A DNA stretch of 64,000 nucleotides from assembly GCA_900544095.1 (NCBI GenBank), contig UQTV01000001.1, positions 310,001 to 374,000 on the forward strand, given 5' to 3'. The position numbers and the translations under genes are program-made. The notes beneath the pieces were generated by a model that searched no databases, was not told the DNA's origin, and saw only the letters and a program-made list of their open reading frames with translations. This DNA comes from an uncultured Collinsella sp. GTDB taxonomy: Bacteria > Actinomycetota > Coriobacteriia > Coriobacteriales > Coriobacteriaceae. Within the stretch, counting starts at the first letter, position 1. Each line of letters opens with the position of its first letter. This document shows positions 42,938 through 51,156 of this stretch, one piece after another.

Positions 42938-44101
42938 ATGCGCAAGATTAAAACCATCGACGACATTACCAAGGACGGCAAAGTCGAATTTGGCGAGGGC
43001 TACGAGTTTGTGGGCACCGCCGAGGAGGCCGACGCTATTCTGATGCGCTCCACCGACCTGCACGGCCACGAGCTGCCCGAGGGCATCCGCGCCATCGCCC
43101 GCTGCGGCGCCGGCGTCAACAACATCCCCGTCGAGGAGTACGCCAGAAAGGGCGTCGTCGTCTTTAACTCTCCCGGTGCCAACAGCAACGCCGTCAAGGA
43201 GCTCGTCCTGGGCATGCTGGTGCTTTCGAGCCGCGGCGTCGTGCAGTCGATGAACTGGGTGCGCGACAACGCCGACGACCCCGAGATCCAGGTCGATGCC
43301 GAAAAAGCCAAGAAGGCCTTTGTGGGCCGCGAGCTCAAGGGCAAGCGCATCGGCGTCATCGGCCTGGGCAACGTAGGCTCCAAGGTCGCCAACGCCTGTG
43401 TCGACCTGGGCATGGACGTTTACGGCTACGATCCGTTCATTTCCGTCGAGCACGCGTGGGTGCTGAGCCGCGAGGTGCAGCGCGTGGGCACGCTCGAGGA
43501 TCTGTGCCGCGGCTGCGACTACCTCACCGTGCACGTGCCCAGCAAGGCCGATACCATCGGCATGATCAGCACCGAGCAGATCGACCTGCTGGCCCCGGAC
43601 GCCGTGCTCATCAACTACGCGCGCGAGACCATCATTGACGAGGACGCCGTCGACGCCGCCCTGCGCGCGGGCAAGCTCAGCTGGTTTAGCTGCGACTTTG
43701 CCACGCCCAAGACCGTCAAGATGCCCAACACGTTTATCACCACGCATTCGGGCGCCGGCACCGGCGAGGCCGAGGCCAACTGCGCCGACATGGCCATCAG
43801 CGAGCTCAAGGATTACCTGGAAAACGGCAACATCGCGCACAGCGTCAACTACCCCGCCTGCAGCATGGGCAAGGCGCGCGCCGCAAGCCGCATTGCCTGC
43901 CTGCATGCCAACGTGCCCAACATGATCGGCCAGATCACGGCCATTCTCGCCAAGGACAACGCCAACGTGCAGCGCATGACCAACGAGTCCGCTGGCGAGA
44001 ACGCCTACACCATGTTCGACACCGATGAGCACCTGGACGGCAGCACGATCGAGGCACTTAAGCAAATTCCGTCGATGTATCGTGTGCGCGTGATTAAATA
44101 G
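42938..44101 (+). CDS. serA: D-3-phosphoglycerate dehydrogenase with C-terminal ACT domain
   Basis: A 387-residue NAD-dependent 2-hydroxyacid dehydrogenase, first step of serine synthesis. The Rossmann glycine motif is GVIGLGNVGSKVAN; the catalytic Arg is in INYARETIIDE, the Glu in the following segment (near FATPKTVKMPN) and the His in ITTHSGAGTGEAE. The last 70 residues are an ACT regulatory domain (ACLHANVPNMIGQITAILAKDNANVQRMTNES), the usual site of serine feedback. It is shorter than the 500-residue actinobacterial SerA with an intervening domain. The gene ends at a clear terminator. Confidence 0.95.
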   Translation: MRKIKTIDDITKDGKVEFGEGYEFVGTAEEADAILMRSTDLHGHELPEGIRAIARCGAGVNNIPVEEYARKGVVVFNSPGANSNAVKELVLGMLVLSSRGVVQSMNWVRDNADDPEIQVDAEKAKKAFVGRELKGKRIGVIGLGNVGSKVANACVDLGMDVYGYDPFISVEHAWVLSREVQRVGTLEDLCRGCDYLTVHVPSKADTIGMISTEQIDLLAPDAVLINYARETIIDEDAVDAALRAGKLSWFSCDFATPKTVKMPNTFITTHSGAGTGEAEANCADMAISELKDYLENGNIAHSVNYPACSMGKARAASRIACLHANVPNMIGQITAILAKDNANVQRMTNESAGENAYTMFDTDEHLDGSTIEALKQIPSMYRVRVIK

Positions 44102-44140
44102 CGCCGGCGCCAATCCTGCCAGACAGACCACGAAGCCCAT

Positions 44141-44175
44141 TCGGCCCCCGTTTTCACGAAACGGGGGCCGATTTT
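44141..44175 (+). terminator. terminator of the serCA operon
   Basis: TCGGCCCCCGTTTT with a complementary arm, loop CACG, then ATTTTGTT. The following 270 bp (44180-44448) are AT-rich with a TTGATAAA/TTTATCA stem and no gene. Confidence 0.88.
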
Positions 44176-44448
44176 GTTGCTCCGGACGACTTTAAAATGA
44201 TACCCAGAACAAGTTTTTTCAGATAATAGATAGTGAGGCTCAAGTCGCTAAGCACACCCGCTTTGATAAACAGCTTTATCAGGGACTTTAGTAGGTAAAA
44301 ATCGATCACTATGTGCCGAATGTAAGTTGACTGTCCATTTTCCGAAACAACTTATTCTAGATAGCATTTTTAAGGCCCCTCCAAGGCGAAATATAAGTCT
44401 TTTTGTGACCAAAACTCTAGTCCGCGCGACCGTTTTCCACCCGCGCGG

Positions 44449-45498
44449 CTACATTCCTGCCCAATCGATAAAAATCTCCTCACGAAGCCGCCGTTCGAGC
44501 TCCTGCTGTCGCGGCGTCTTGTCTTTCAGCGGCACATCGAGATAGGACATGATGAGCTCCATCACCACGCGGAAGGCATCGGAGTCGGCCAGCTGACCAT
44601 AGGTCATCAGAATGACGGGATATCCCATCGCTTGCAGCGCCGTCGTTCGATCGGAGTCCGAAATCTTGGATTCTATGGATCCGTGAATGGCTTTACCTTG
44701 GCATTCAACCAGACACTCTCTGCTGCCGTCCTTATTTGCCAGCAGGATATCGGCATAGCGCCTATCAAGCCCCGAAATCAGGCGGGCACTGCGCGTCAAG
44801 CGAATCTCGACGTTATTGGTAAGGCGCAGCCCTTCGCCGCCGCGCAACCTCGTAAGGCCAAACAGCATCGAAGCCTGGACCTCGAGCGGCGATGCCGCCA
44901 CCCCCGTAATGCATTTCGCGGCACGCGTGAACGATTTAGCGCCGCGGAGCCCCGGGATCTTATCGACGTACTCGGTAAGTTCAGAGAGCTCAATCAAGGG
45001 AGGTCGTTTCCACAGGTCCGTTGGATTCCCCGAGGCATCCTTTACGTTTTCCCAGCCCGACCGTGCGTCACCCCACCGGCCCCCGTATGCCTGCTCAAGT
45101 GCCGACTTTACCTGAGGCGCAATCTTGCACACGGCAAAGGTGCCGCACATCTCATACATGCACATGATCAGACGCTCGTTTGAGACCGAGGAAGCCAGGG
45201 TCAGCAGGGTAAAGAGCGGGGACGCGACATCGAGGCAAAACTCTGTCTGTCGCATGGAATCAAACGGCCTCTCCCCGTTCCAAACATGCCTGACAATGCG
45301 ATCGCCCTTACGCCCGCAGCCGCCCTGCGCCAAAACGTGTAACGGGGTGCCCAGGAAATGCGCGACGAGCGGATGCTCGCAAAGGCGCTCCCTGCGCGGA
45401 TCGTCCGCAGAATCGGGCAGGTCCGGCATTATCGCCAAAACCTGTGGAGGTATCCGGTGATACCGAAAGGCAGATATGTCGCACAGCATGTCGTCCAT
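44449..45498 (-). CDS. AbiEi/DUF559-like predicted nuclease protein, paralogue A
   Basis: An approximately 349-residue protein; I take the ATG at 45498 because the paralogue starts at the same point of the fold, but the open frame extends to a TTG at 45546. Residues 1-130 follow the pattern of AbiEi-antitoxin-associated N-terminal regions (DISAFRYHRIPPQVLAIMPDLP, then SPLFTLLTLAS and YEMCGTFAVC). The C-terminal 120 residues look like a PD-(D/E)xK nuclease: SPLEVQASMLF (Glu), RRYADILLANKDG (Asp), LVECQGKAIHG (E-x-Q-x-K) and DRTTALQAMGYPVILMTYGQL, the order seen in DUF559/Vsr-like domains. No toxin gene is adjacent. Function unknown; defence or DNA processing is inference. Confidence 0.65.
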   Translation of the reverse strand: MDDMLCDISAFRYHRIPPQVLAIMPDLPDSADDPRRERLCEHPLVAHFLGTPLHVLAQGGCGRKGDRIVRHVWNGERPFDSMRQTEFCLDVASPLFTLLTLASSVSNERLIMCMYEMCGTFAVCKIAPQVKSALEQAYGGRWGDARSGWENVKDASGNPTDLWKRPPLIELSELTEYVDKIPGLRGAKSFTRAAKCITGVAASPLEVQASMLFGLTRLRGGEGLRLTNNVEIRLTRSARLISGLDRRYADILLANKDGSRECLVECQGKAIHGSIESKISDSDRTTALQAMGYPVILMTYGQLADSDAFRVVMELIMSYLDVPLKDKTPRQQELERRLREEIFIDWAGM

Positions 45499-45652
45499 AA
45501 AGGCTACGTACCCACCGCGCCGTTTGTAAACCCGCTCGGACGGCAAACGCGCTGGCTCGGCCTGCGAACGGTAAATGCTGCTGCGCGCGCGTCGCGAATC
45601 TCTCAGGAGGCTTACAATCGGTTTGGAAAGCAGACTGATTGTGAGGTTGCAT

Positions 45653-46873
45653 ATGGTTGATGAGGACTTTGCCTGGCGGCTTGCTCAGGAGCTCGTGCGG
45701 ATCGACAGCTCAGACCCGGGCGCGTATGAGGATGAAATTGAGCGGTATATCAAAGCGCTGGTTGAGGCTCAGCTGGAGCGGTTGAGTCATCCGGTGCTCC
45801 ATGCCGTGCAGGTTGAGGAACTCGAGGTGCTCCCCGGACGCCGCAACCTTATGATTACCATACCGGGCGTGAGCGACGAGCCGCGGCTGGTCTATATCTG
45901 CCACATGGATACCGTCACCTTGGGCGACGGCTGGGATACAGGCATTCCGCCGCTCGGAGCAATCGTGCGTGACGATAAACTCTATGGCCGCGGTGCCTGC
46001 GATATGAAGGGTGGCCTGGCCTGCGCCATTTCCGCACTGTTCCATACGCTCGAGCGCATGACGGCAAGCGGTGAGCTGCCCCGACGTGGCTTTTCGCTCA
46101 TCTGCTCGGTCGACGAGGAAGACTTTATGCGTGGCTCCGAGGCGGCCATTGATGCCGGCTGGGTCGGTTCGCGCGAATGGGTGCTGGACACCGAGCCCAC
46201 CGACGGACAGATCCAGGTGGCGCACAAGGGGCGCACATGGTTCGAGATTGAGATGGCAGGCGTCACGGCGCACGCGAGCCAGCCTTGGAAGGGCGCCGAC
46301 GCCGTCGCCGCCATGGCAGAGGTCGTCTGCGCGTTGCGCCGCGCGTTCATGGCGCTGCCCGTACACGATGAGCTGGGGCCATCGACCATCACGTTTGGAC
46401 AGATCGAGGGCGGCTACCGCCCCTATGTCGTGCCCGACCATGCCAAGGTCTGGGTCGATATGCGCCTGGCCCCGCCGACTGATACGGCCGCCGCGACGCG
46501 CATGGTAGAGCAGGCCATCGCCGGCGCCGAAGCCGCGGTCCCCGGCTGCCATGGAAGCTATACCGTGACAGGCGACCGCCCCGCCATCGAGCGCGATCCA
46601 AGCTCTCCCCTTCTGGCTGCACTCAAGCGTGCCGCCGATGACGTGACGGGCACAGACACGACCGTCGGCTTCTTTACCGGCTACACCGACACTGCCGTCA
46701 TTGCCGGCAAGACAGGCAACCGCAATTGTATGAGCTACGGCCCCGGCTCGTTGGCGCTCGCGCACAAGCCCAACGAGTATGTGCCCCATGCCGATATCGT
46801 TCGCTGCCAAAACGTGCTCATCGCGCTTGCCGATCACACGCTCTGGGACGCAAGCGGCCAAGTTGGGGCATAA
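45653..46873 (+). CDS. M20-family metallopeptidase (ArgE/DapE/ACY1 type)
   Basis: A 406-residue di-zinc amidohydrolase. Metal and catalytic residues: H-x-D in YICHMDTVTLGDGW, the bridging Asp in LYGRGACDMKGGLACAI, E-E (catalytic Glu and ligand) in CSVDEEDFMRGSEAA, Asp in VLDTEPTDG and the final His in SLALAHKPNEYV. The lid/dimerisation domain has GVTAHASQPWKGADAV. The family removes acyl groups from acyl-amino acids or cleaves dipeptides; the substrate is not evident. The start at 45653 has GTGAGG nearby. The following gene is 39 bp downstream on the same strand. Confidence 0.9.
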   Translation: MVDEDFAWRLAQELVRIDSSDPGAYEDEIERYIKALVEAQLERLSHPVLHAVQVEELEVLPGRRNLMITIPGVSDEPRLVYICHMDTVTLGDGWDTGIPPLGAIVRDDKLYGRGACDMKGGLACAISALFHTLERMTASGELPRRGFSLICSVDEEDFMRGSEAAIDAGWVGSREWVLDTEPTDGQIQVAHKGRTWFEIEMAGVTAHASQPWKGADAVAAMAEVVCALRRAFMALPVHDELGPSTITFGQIEGGYRPYVVPDHAKVWVDMRLAPPTDTAAATRMVEQAIAGAEAAVPGCHGSYTVTGDRPAIERDPSSPLLAALKRAADDVTGTDTTVGFFTGYTDTAVIAGKTGNRNCMSYGPGSLALAHKPNEYVPHADIVRCQNVLIALADHTLWDASGQVGA

Positions 46874-46912
46874 TAAGCCGCGAACAAACCGACTCGCGCG
46901 TTAGGACCGCCC

Positions 46913-47593
46913 ATGAAAGCACTTCCGTTTCCCTGCATCCGCCCAGCTCAGGACCGCGTGCTCGAGGCGCTGCCTGCGATGGGCGGTATCCTGAGCGGCA
47001 ACGACGCCCTGCGCGGCGCCATTGCTGACGGCCTAATGCTCAAGGATCCAGGCGCGGCGTATTACGTGTACGAGTGTTCGGGAGAGCTGGGACGCGTGAC
47101 GGGCGTTGTGGCAATTTGCCCGGTTGGTGTACTGACGGACGACAACGCGTCCTCCGCAGATGCGGCCGCAGCCGCCCGCGCAATCGCCGAGCTTAAGGTG
47201 CAGCCTCGCCCTGTAACGCTCGCCTACGAAGCCTCGCCCGTCATGGATATCATCCTCGGCGCCGCCAAAGAAGGCGCGTCGCTCTATGCCGTCACCGACC
47301 CCGCCGGCATTACGCACCGTGTGTGGGAGGTCAAGCGCGAGGACGCCGTTGCCGCCATCCGTGCCATGCTCGATCAGGCGCCCGACCCGGTGTTCGCCGG
47401 TGACTCCGCCTATGTCGCCGCACTGGCTGGGGCATCGCAGATTCTGGCCGACGAGGCCCGCGCTGCCGGCGCCTACTCTGGCAAAGAGCCGTTCAACTTT
47501 GCTGTAGCCGTGCTGTTCCCCGCCGCGCAGGTCAGCGGCAGCGCGCCGCAGGTTCCGACGGGTCTGCTCACTCACCAGGTCTCACGGTTCTAG
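46913..47593 (+). CDS. short DUF1015-like protein
   Basis: A 226-residue protein related to DUF1015. It keeps the family's opening FPCIRPAQDRVLEALPAM, YYVYECSGELGRVTGVVA, the ASPVMDIILG region, LYAVTDPAGITHRVWEV and DSAYVAALAGASQ (the family's DGHHRy...a position, here without the histidines). Full DUF1015 proteins are about 400 residues, so this is a shortened, possibly degenerate version. It may be co-transcribed with the M20 peptidase. Function unknown. Confidence 0.75.
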   Translation: MKALPFPCIRPAQDRVLEALPAMGGILSGNDALRGAIADGLMLKDPGAAYYVYECSGELGRVTGVVAICPVGVLTDDNASSADAAAAARAIAELKVQPRPVTLAYEASPVMDIILGAAKEGASLYAVTDPAGITHRVWEVKREDAVAAIRAMLDQAPDPVFAGDSAYVAALAGASQILADEARAAGAYSGKEPFNFAVAVLFPAAQVSGSAPQVPTGLLTHQVSRF

Positions 47594-47638
47594 CGAACTC
47601 AAACGCTAAGCTGGAAAACCCAGCATCCAAACAAACAA

Positions 47639-47679
47639 GGGGCGGAGATGCAGCAAACGCATGCACCTCCGCCCTTTTC
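47639..47679. terminator. terminator between convergent DUF1015-like and phosphatase genes
   Basis: GGGCGGAG-x-TGCA arms around a GCAAACGCA loop, with TTTTCG on the plus strand side and TTGTTTG on the other. Confidence 0.75.
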
Positions 47680-47722
47680 GCATCAAACAATTACGCCGGT
47701 AAACCGGGCCGCAACGTCAGCG

Positions 47723-48358
47723 TTATCCACGCTGCGGACCTGCCGCCGCCACGAGCGGCTCTAGCCCCAGCTCGCGCGCGTAGTCTTCCTGCGTAAAGAC
47801 TTCGACCAGTTCAAACGTATCGGCCGCATCGTCAAACGCAAAATGCAGCACTGAGCAGTTGCCCGGCACGCGTTCGCGCTCGTCGGCCGCCGCGCCCCGC
47901 ACGTGGTCCAAAAACTCCTTGATAGCTGAGCCATGACTTACCGCGAGCACGCACGTATGGTCCGGACGCCGCATAAGATCGGTCAGCGTCGCCACCATGC
48001 GCGTGCGCACCTGGATCTGGCCCTCGCCGCCAAACTGCCGATAGAAGTCGCGCCACGGGCGCTCGGGCATAAGCATCACGCGCTCGGCCTCAAAGTCGCC
48101 AAAGAACCACTCACGCAGGCCGTCCAGGCGCTCGTACGCCAAGCCCGGCCACAAGTTGGCGATAGTCTGCTCGGTGCGATGAAGCGTAGAGGTGTAGGCA
48201 TGATCGGGCTCAATGCCGCGCGCACGTAAAAACATGCCGGCGCGCGCCGCCTGGTCGCAACCCAACTGCGTAAGCGGCGAGTCACTCCACCCCTGAATGA
48301 TACGCTTAAGGTTGAATATCGTCTGTCCATGACGGACCAGATACAGATCTTTATTCAT
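47723..48358 (-). CDS. histidine phosphatase (phosphoglycerate-mutase-like), paralogue 1
   Basis: A 211-residue histidine phosphatase superfamily protein. The nucleophile motif is LYLVRHGQTIFN at residues 4-15; the second catalytic His lies in CVLAVSHGSAIKEFL. Supporting residues are Arg and Glu in TSTLHRTEQTI and LREWFFGDFEAE. The start at 48358 has GAAAGGACCCC upstream. It lies directly after a closely related gene, 17 bp apart, and the two look like a tandem duplication. Such enzymes are cofactor-independent phosphatases of small phosphometabolites; the substrate cannot be told. Confidence 0.9.
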   Translation of the reverse strand: MNKDLYLVRHGQTIFNLKRIIQGWSDSPLTQLGCDQAARAGMFLRARGIEPDHAYTSTLHRTEQTIANLWPGLAYERLDGLREWFFGDFEAERVMLMPERPWRDFYRQFGGEGQIQVRTRMVATLTDLMRRPDHTCVLAVSHGSAIKEFLDHVRGAAADERERVPGNCSVLHFAFDDAADTFELVEVFTQEDYARELGLEPLVAAAGPQRG

Positions 48359-48375
48359 AGGGGTCCTTTCGTTCG

Positions 48376-48918
48376 TTACCAACCCAAGAGCGAAAACGCC
48401 CCGTCGCAATAGCCAAAATGAAGCACGGCACCGTTGTCGGGTAGCTCTCCCCCGCCAGTCACATACTCAAGAAACTCCTGGCAGGCTGAGCCGTGGGAAA
48501 CCGCCAGCACGCAGTCGTGCTGCGGCCGGGCCATAATACGGGACAGCGCCGCGACCATGCGCGACTGAAGCTGCACTTCCGACTCGCCGCCAAAGGCCAC
48601 CGGATAATCGCCCCAGGGCTGCGGCGGCATCTCGCGATTTGATGTGCCCTCCAGCGAGCCAAAATGCCACTCACGCAGGTCATCGACCAGCTCAATGGAA
48701 CGGCCCTCGCCAACGATAAGCTCGGCCGTATGCCGCGCCCGGCCCAACGGCGAGGAATACACATGATCAAAGGCCACGCCACGCGCCGCAAACGCCGTAC
48801 GCGCCGTCAGCGCCTGCTCGCGCCCGCGCGCCGTAAGCGGCGAATCGTGCCAGCCCTGCAAAATGCTCTGCACATTGAGCTCAGTCTGCCCATGCCGCAC
48901 CAAATACAGATCTGCCAC
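48376..48918 (-). CDS. histidine phosphatase, paralogue 2
   Basis: A 180-residue protein starting at GTG (48918) after GGGGAGAGC. Its motifs run parallel to the neighbour: LYLVRHGQTELN, SILQGWHDSPLT, SSPLGRARHTAE, LREWHFGSLEG and CVLAVSHGSACQEFL, so both catalytic histidines are present. The C-terminus is about 30 residues shorter than that of paralogue 1. The gene order suggests one operon of two duplicated phosphatases. Confidence 0.9.
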   Translation of the reverse strand: MADLYLVRHGQTELNVQSILQGWHDSPLTARGREQALTARTAFAARGVAFDHVYSSPLGRARHTAELIVGEGRSIELVDDLREWHFGSLEGTSNREMPPQPWGDYPVAFGGESEVQLQSRMVAALSRIMARPQHDCVLAVSHGSACQEFLEYVTGGGELPDNGAVLHFGYCDGAFSLLGW

Positions 48919-48933
48919 ACGCTCTCCCCTCGT

Positions 48934-48970
48934 ACCACCACAAAGGGGACAGGCACCTTTGTGGTGGTTT
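48934..48970 (+). repeat. ACCACCACAAAG palindrome, copy 7
   Basis: ACCACCACAAAG arms and GGGGACAGGCAC core, lying between the start of the phosphatase operon and the end of the nitroreductase-like gene. Confidence 0.88.
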
Positions 48971-49000
48971 ACCGTCTGATCACGCCGCGGTGACGCTCAG

Positions 49001-49672
49001 CTACACCAGCACGTCGGCGAGCGGGCGCTTGGGTACGTGGTGCACCTGCGCATCGTCACGCCAGTAATTAATTGAGCCGTCGGGGTTGGAATCGATCGCA
49101 TCGATCATCTGCGTCTCGGCCGGCACGCCAAAAGCCATGATCAGCTTGAGCTCATACTTGTCGTTATCGAGCCCCATAGCATCGATCGCGCGGGGCGTAA
49201 AGGCCTTGAACATGCAGGCTGCCACCTCGGGCGTGGCGCTGCGAGCGGCGAGCATCATCGTCTGCGCGGCAATGCCCGTGTCGACCTCGGTGATGGGCGC
49301 GGCGGGCTTACCCGGAACAGCGCGCTCGGCAAGAATCGCGATGTAGCCGGTCGGACGCTCGCCCTCGGCAGGACCCGACCAATCCTTAAGCGCGCCGGCC
49401 CATGCAAGCTCATCAAATACACGCGCGCAATCCTCGGCACCGCTCACCACATGAAAACGCAGACGCTGAGCATTGGCGCCGCAGGGAGCCAGGTGCGCCA
49501 GTTCCGCCAGCTCGAGCAAAAACTCGCGCGGCACGCGCATGGACTCGTCAAAACGGCGGCACGTACGGGCGCGGCGGACCAGCGCGTCAAACGTGTCCAG
49601 GCCAAGCTTTTCGCAACCTTGCTTTGCCATCGATTCGACACTCGACGGTGCCTCGGGAACTGCTTCGTTCAT
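49001..49672 (-). CDS. nitroreductase-family FMN protein
   Basis: A 223-residue nitroreductase-fold protein. FALVRRARTCRRFDES-type residues at 28-44 are the FMN-phosphate-binding Arg motif (R-x-S/T-x-R), and LAELAHLAPCGANAQRLRFHVVSG follows as the second FMN block. GIAAQTMMLAARS and the final glycine-proline region (MAFGVPAETQMIDAI...YWRDDAQVHHVPKRPL) match the small family of gut-bacterial nitroreductases. It reduces quinones, nitro compounds or other acceptors with NAD(P)H. The start at 49672 lies after GGGGGTCCCT; a longer frame exists but lacks a better site. Confidence 0.88.
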   Translation of the reverse strand: MNEAVPEAPSSVESMAKQGCEKLGLDTFDALVRRARTCRRFDESMRVPREFLLELAELAHLAPCGANAQRLRFHVVSGAEDCARVFDELAWAGALKDWSGPAEGERPTGYIAILAERAVPGKPAAPITEVDTGIAAQTMMLAARSATPEVAACMFKAFTPRAIDAMGLDNDKYELKLIMAFGVPAETQMIDAIDSNPDGSINYWRDDAQVHHVPKRPLADVLV

Positions 49673-49906
49673 AGGGACCCCCAATACAAGCCAATTGTCC
49701 TTAGGAAAATCTAACCTAAAACGTAGGCAATAACGAACAGGGCTGCAATGTTCTACACCTGTTGAATAGAAAATCGCGACGTGGGGAACAACGGAAACAA
49801 TTCGGGGCCTTTGGGTTACGTTTCGCCCTCCCCGACCCATACGTCAGCGCCCTTAGGGGATACTGGTTGTAACGATCAAGGCTTACGCCGCACGGAAAGG
49901 AGACTT

Positions 49907-50509
49907 ATGGGCATCTTTAAGAACGATGATCAAAAATCGAGCCAGTTTGGATTTGACGAGAAAAGCATGGCGGGCAAAGCCGTCAAGGCCGTACGCTGGA
50001 TCTACGCCATCACGGGCGTCTTAGCACTCATTGCTGGTATCGCGCTGCTTTTTGCACCTGCCAAGTCCCTCGTCTTTTTGACGACTGTCCTGGGTTTTTA
50101 CTTTGTAATCACTGCTGCCATCAGACTATTCACTGCCATTTTTGAGCCGCTGCTGCCCACCGGCTGGCGCGTGACGAGCATCATCTCCAACCTACTCATT
50201 ATCTTGGGCGGCGTCATAATCCTGCGCAACCAGGCCTTCTCGACCGCGACGCTCACCACGATGGTGGTTATCGTGGCCGGCTTTGGCTGGATTGTCGAAG
50301 GTGTCATGTCCATTCTGGAGTCCGAGCTTTCGTCCAACCGCGCCCTCGCCATCCTGAGCGGCGCACTCTCAATCATCGCTGGCATGTTCGTTTTTATCTA
50401 TCCGCTGTGGTCGGCCAAGATGCTCGTCATCTTTAGCGGCGCCGCGCTGCTGGTGTTTGGCGTAACGCTGATTGTTCGCGCTATTCAATTTGGCAAACTG
50501 GTGCACTAG
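49907..50509 (+). CDS. HdeD-family (DUF308) membrane protein
   Basis: A 200-residue protein with six membrane segments in three repeated hairpins, for example AVRWIYAITGVLALIAGIALLFAP (residues 26-50), FLTTVLGFYFVITAAIRLFTAIFEP, VTSIISNLLIILGGVIILRN and a final SAKMLVIFSGAALLVFGVTLIV. This is the DUF308/HdeD pattern, named after an acid-resistance locus in E. coli. The start has GAAAGGAG 7 nt upstream. The next gene begins immediately after the stop (TAGATG), so translation is probably coupled. Confidence 0.85.
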   Translation: MGIFKNDDQKSSQFGFDEKSMAGKAVKAVRWIYAITGVLALIAGIALLFAPAKSLVFLTTVLGFYFVITAAIRLFTAIFEPLLPTGWRVTSIISNLLIILGGVIILRNQAFSTATLTTMVVIVAGFGWIVEGVMSILESELSSNRALAILSGALSIIAGMFVFIYPLWSAKMLVIFSGAALLVFGVTLIVRAIQFGKLVH

Positions 50510-50992
50510 ATGCCACGAACGCTCTTTATTGATGCAGACGCCTGCCCGGTCACGCGCGAGTCGATTGACTGCGCGCGGCGGGCGGGCGTCGCCGTTGTTA
50601 TCGCCGGCAACAGCACACAAAACCTGGAACGGCACATTCGCCGCGACGACCCGCGCGATGCCGAGCACGCGCGACGCGGCTTTTGGGTCACGACGCTCGA
50701 CGTGAGCGTGGGCGCCGACAGCGCCGACTTTGCCATTGTCGAGCGTCTGCAGGCGGGCGACGTGGTCGTGACGCAGGATATTGGCTTGGCAAGCATGGTG
50801 CTCGGGCGCGATGCCGCAGCTATCGGTGTGCGCGGGCGCGTCTACGACAAAGCGACCATCGACATGCAGCTGTTTATTCGCCACGAGGAAAAGAAGGTAC
50901 GCCGCGCCGGCGGACGCACTCGCGGTCCGGCAGCATTTACCAGCGAAGACCGCGCCCGCTTTAAACGCAACCTCACCGAGTTGCTGCACTAA
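50510..50992 (+). CDS. YaiI/YqxD-family (DUF188) protein
   Basis: A 160-residue DUF188 protein. The signature begins TLFIDADACPVTRE, then VTTLDVSVGADSADFAIVERLQAGDVVVTQDIGLASMVL, RGRVYDKATIDMQLFIRHEEKKVRRAGGRTRGPAAFT in outline, matching the family from end to end. The fold is PIN-like, with acidic residues in DADACP and TQDIG placed as in nucleases, but activity is unproven. It is coupled to the HdeD-like gene and ends at a strong terminator. Confidence 0.9.
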   Translation: MPRTLFIDADACPVTRESIDCARRAGVAVVIAGNSTQNLERHIRRDDPRDAEHARRGFWVTTLDVSVGADSADFAIVERLQAGDVVVTQDIGLASMVLGRDAAAIGVRGRVYDKATIDMQLFIRHEEKKVRRAGGRTRGPAAFTSEDRARFKRNLTELLH

Positions 50993-50997
50993 CCAAG

Positions 50998-51034
50998 GTA
51001 GATTTTTGAGACATGCCTAAAATCTACCTTTTTG
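50998..51034 (+). terminator. terminator of the hdeD-yaiI pair
   Basis: GGTAGATTTT and AAAATCTACC arms, 11-nt loop, then TTTTTG. Confidence 0.85.
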
Positions 51035-51073
51035 TTTTGAGCGGTGTGAGCGCTCGGAATCCATGGCTCAACA

Positions 51074-51148
51074 AAAAACGGGCTTCAAAATGCCATGCGT
51101 CGCCGCATTGCGCAGGCGCTGAGCATGGCTATTTGAAGCCCATTTTTT
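51074..51148 (-). terminator. long nested terminator hairpin of the metal exporter gene
   Basis: Arms GGGCTTCAAA/TTTGAAGCCC and, inside them, GCCATGC/GCATGGC, with an inner GCGC pair; A6 and T6 runs flank it on both strands. Works for either direction. Confidence 0.8.
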
Positions 51149-51156
51149 AGGCCTAC

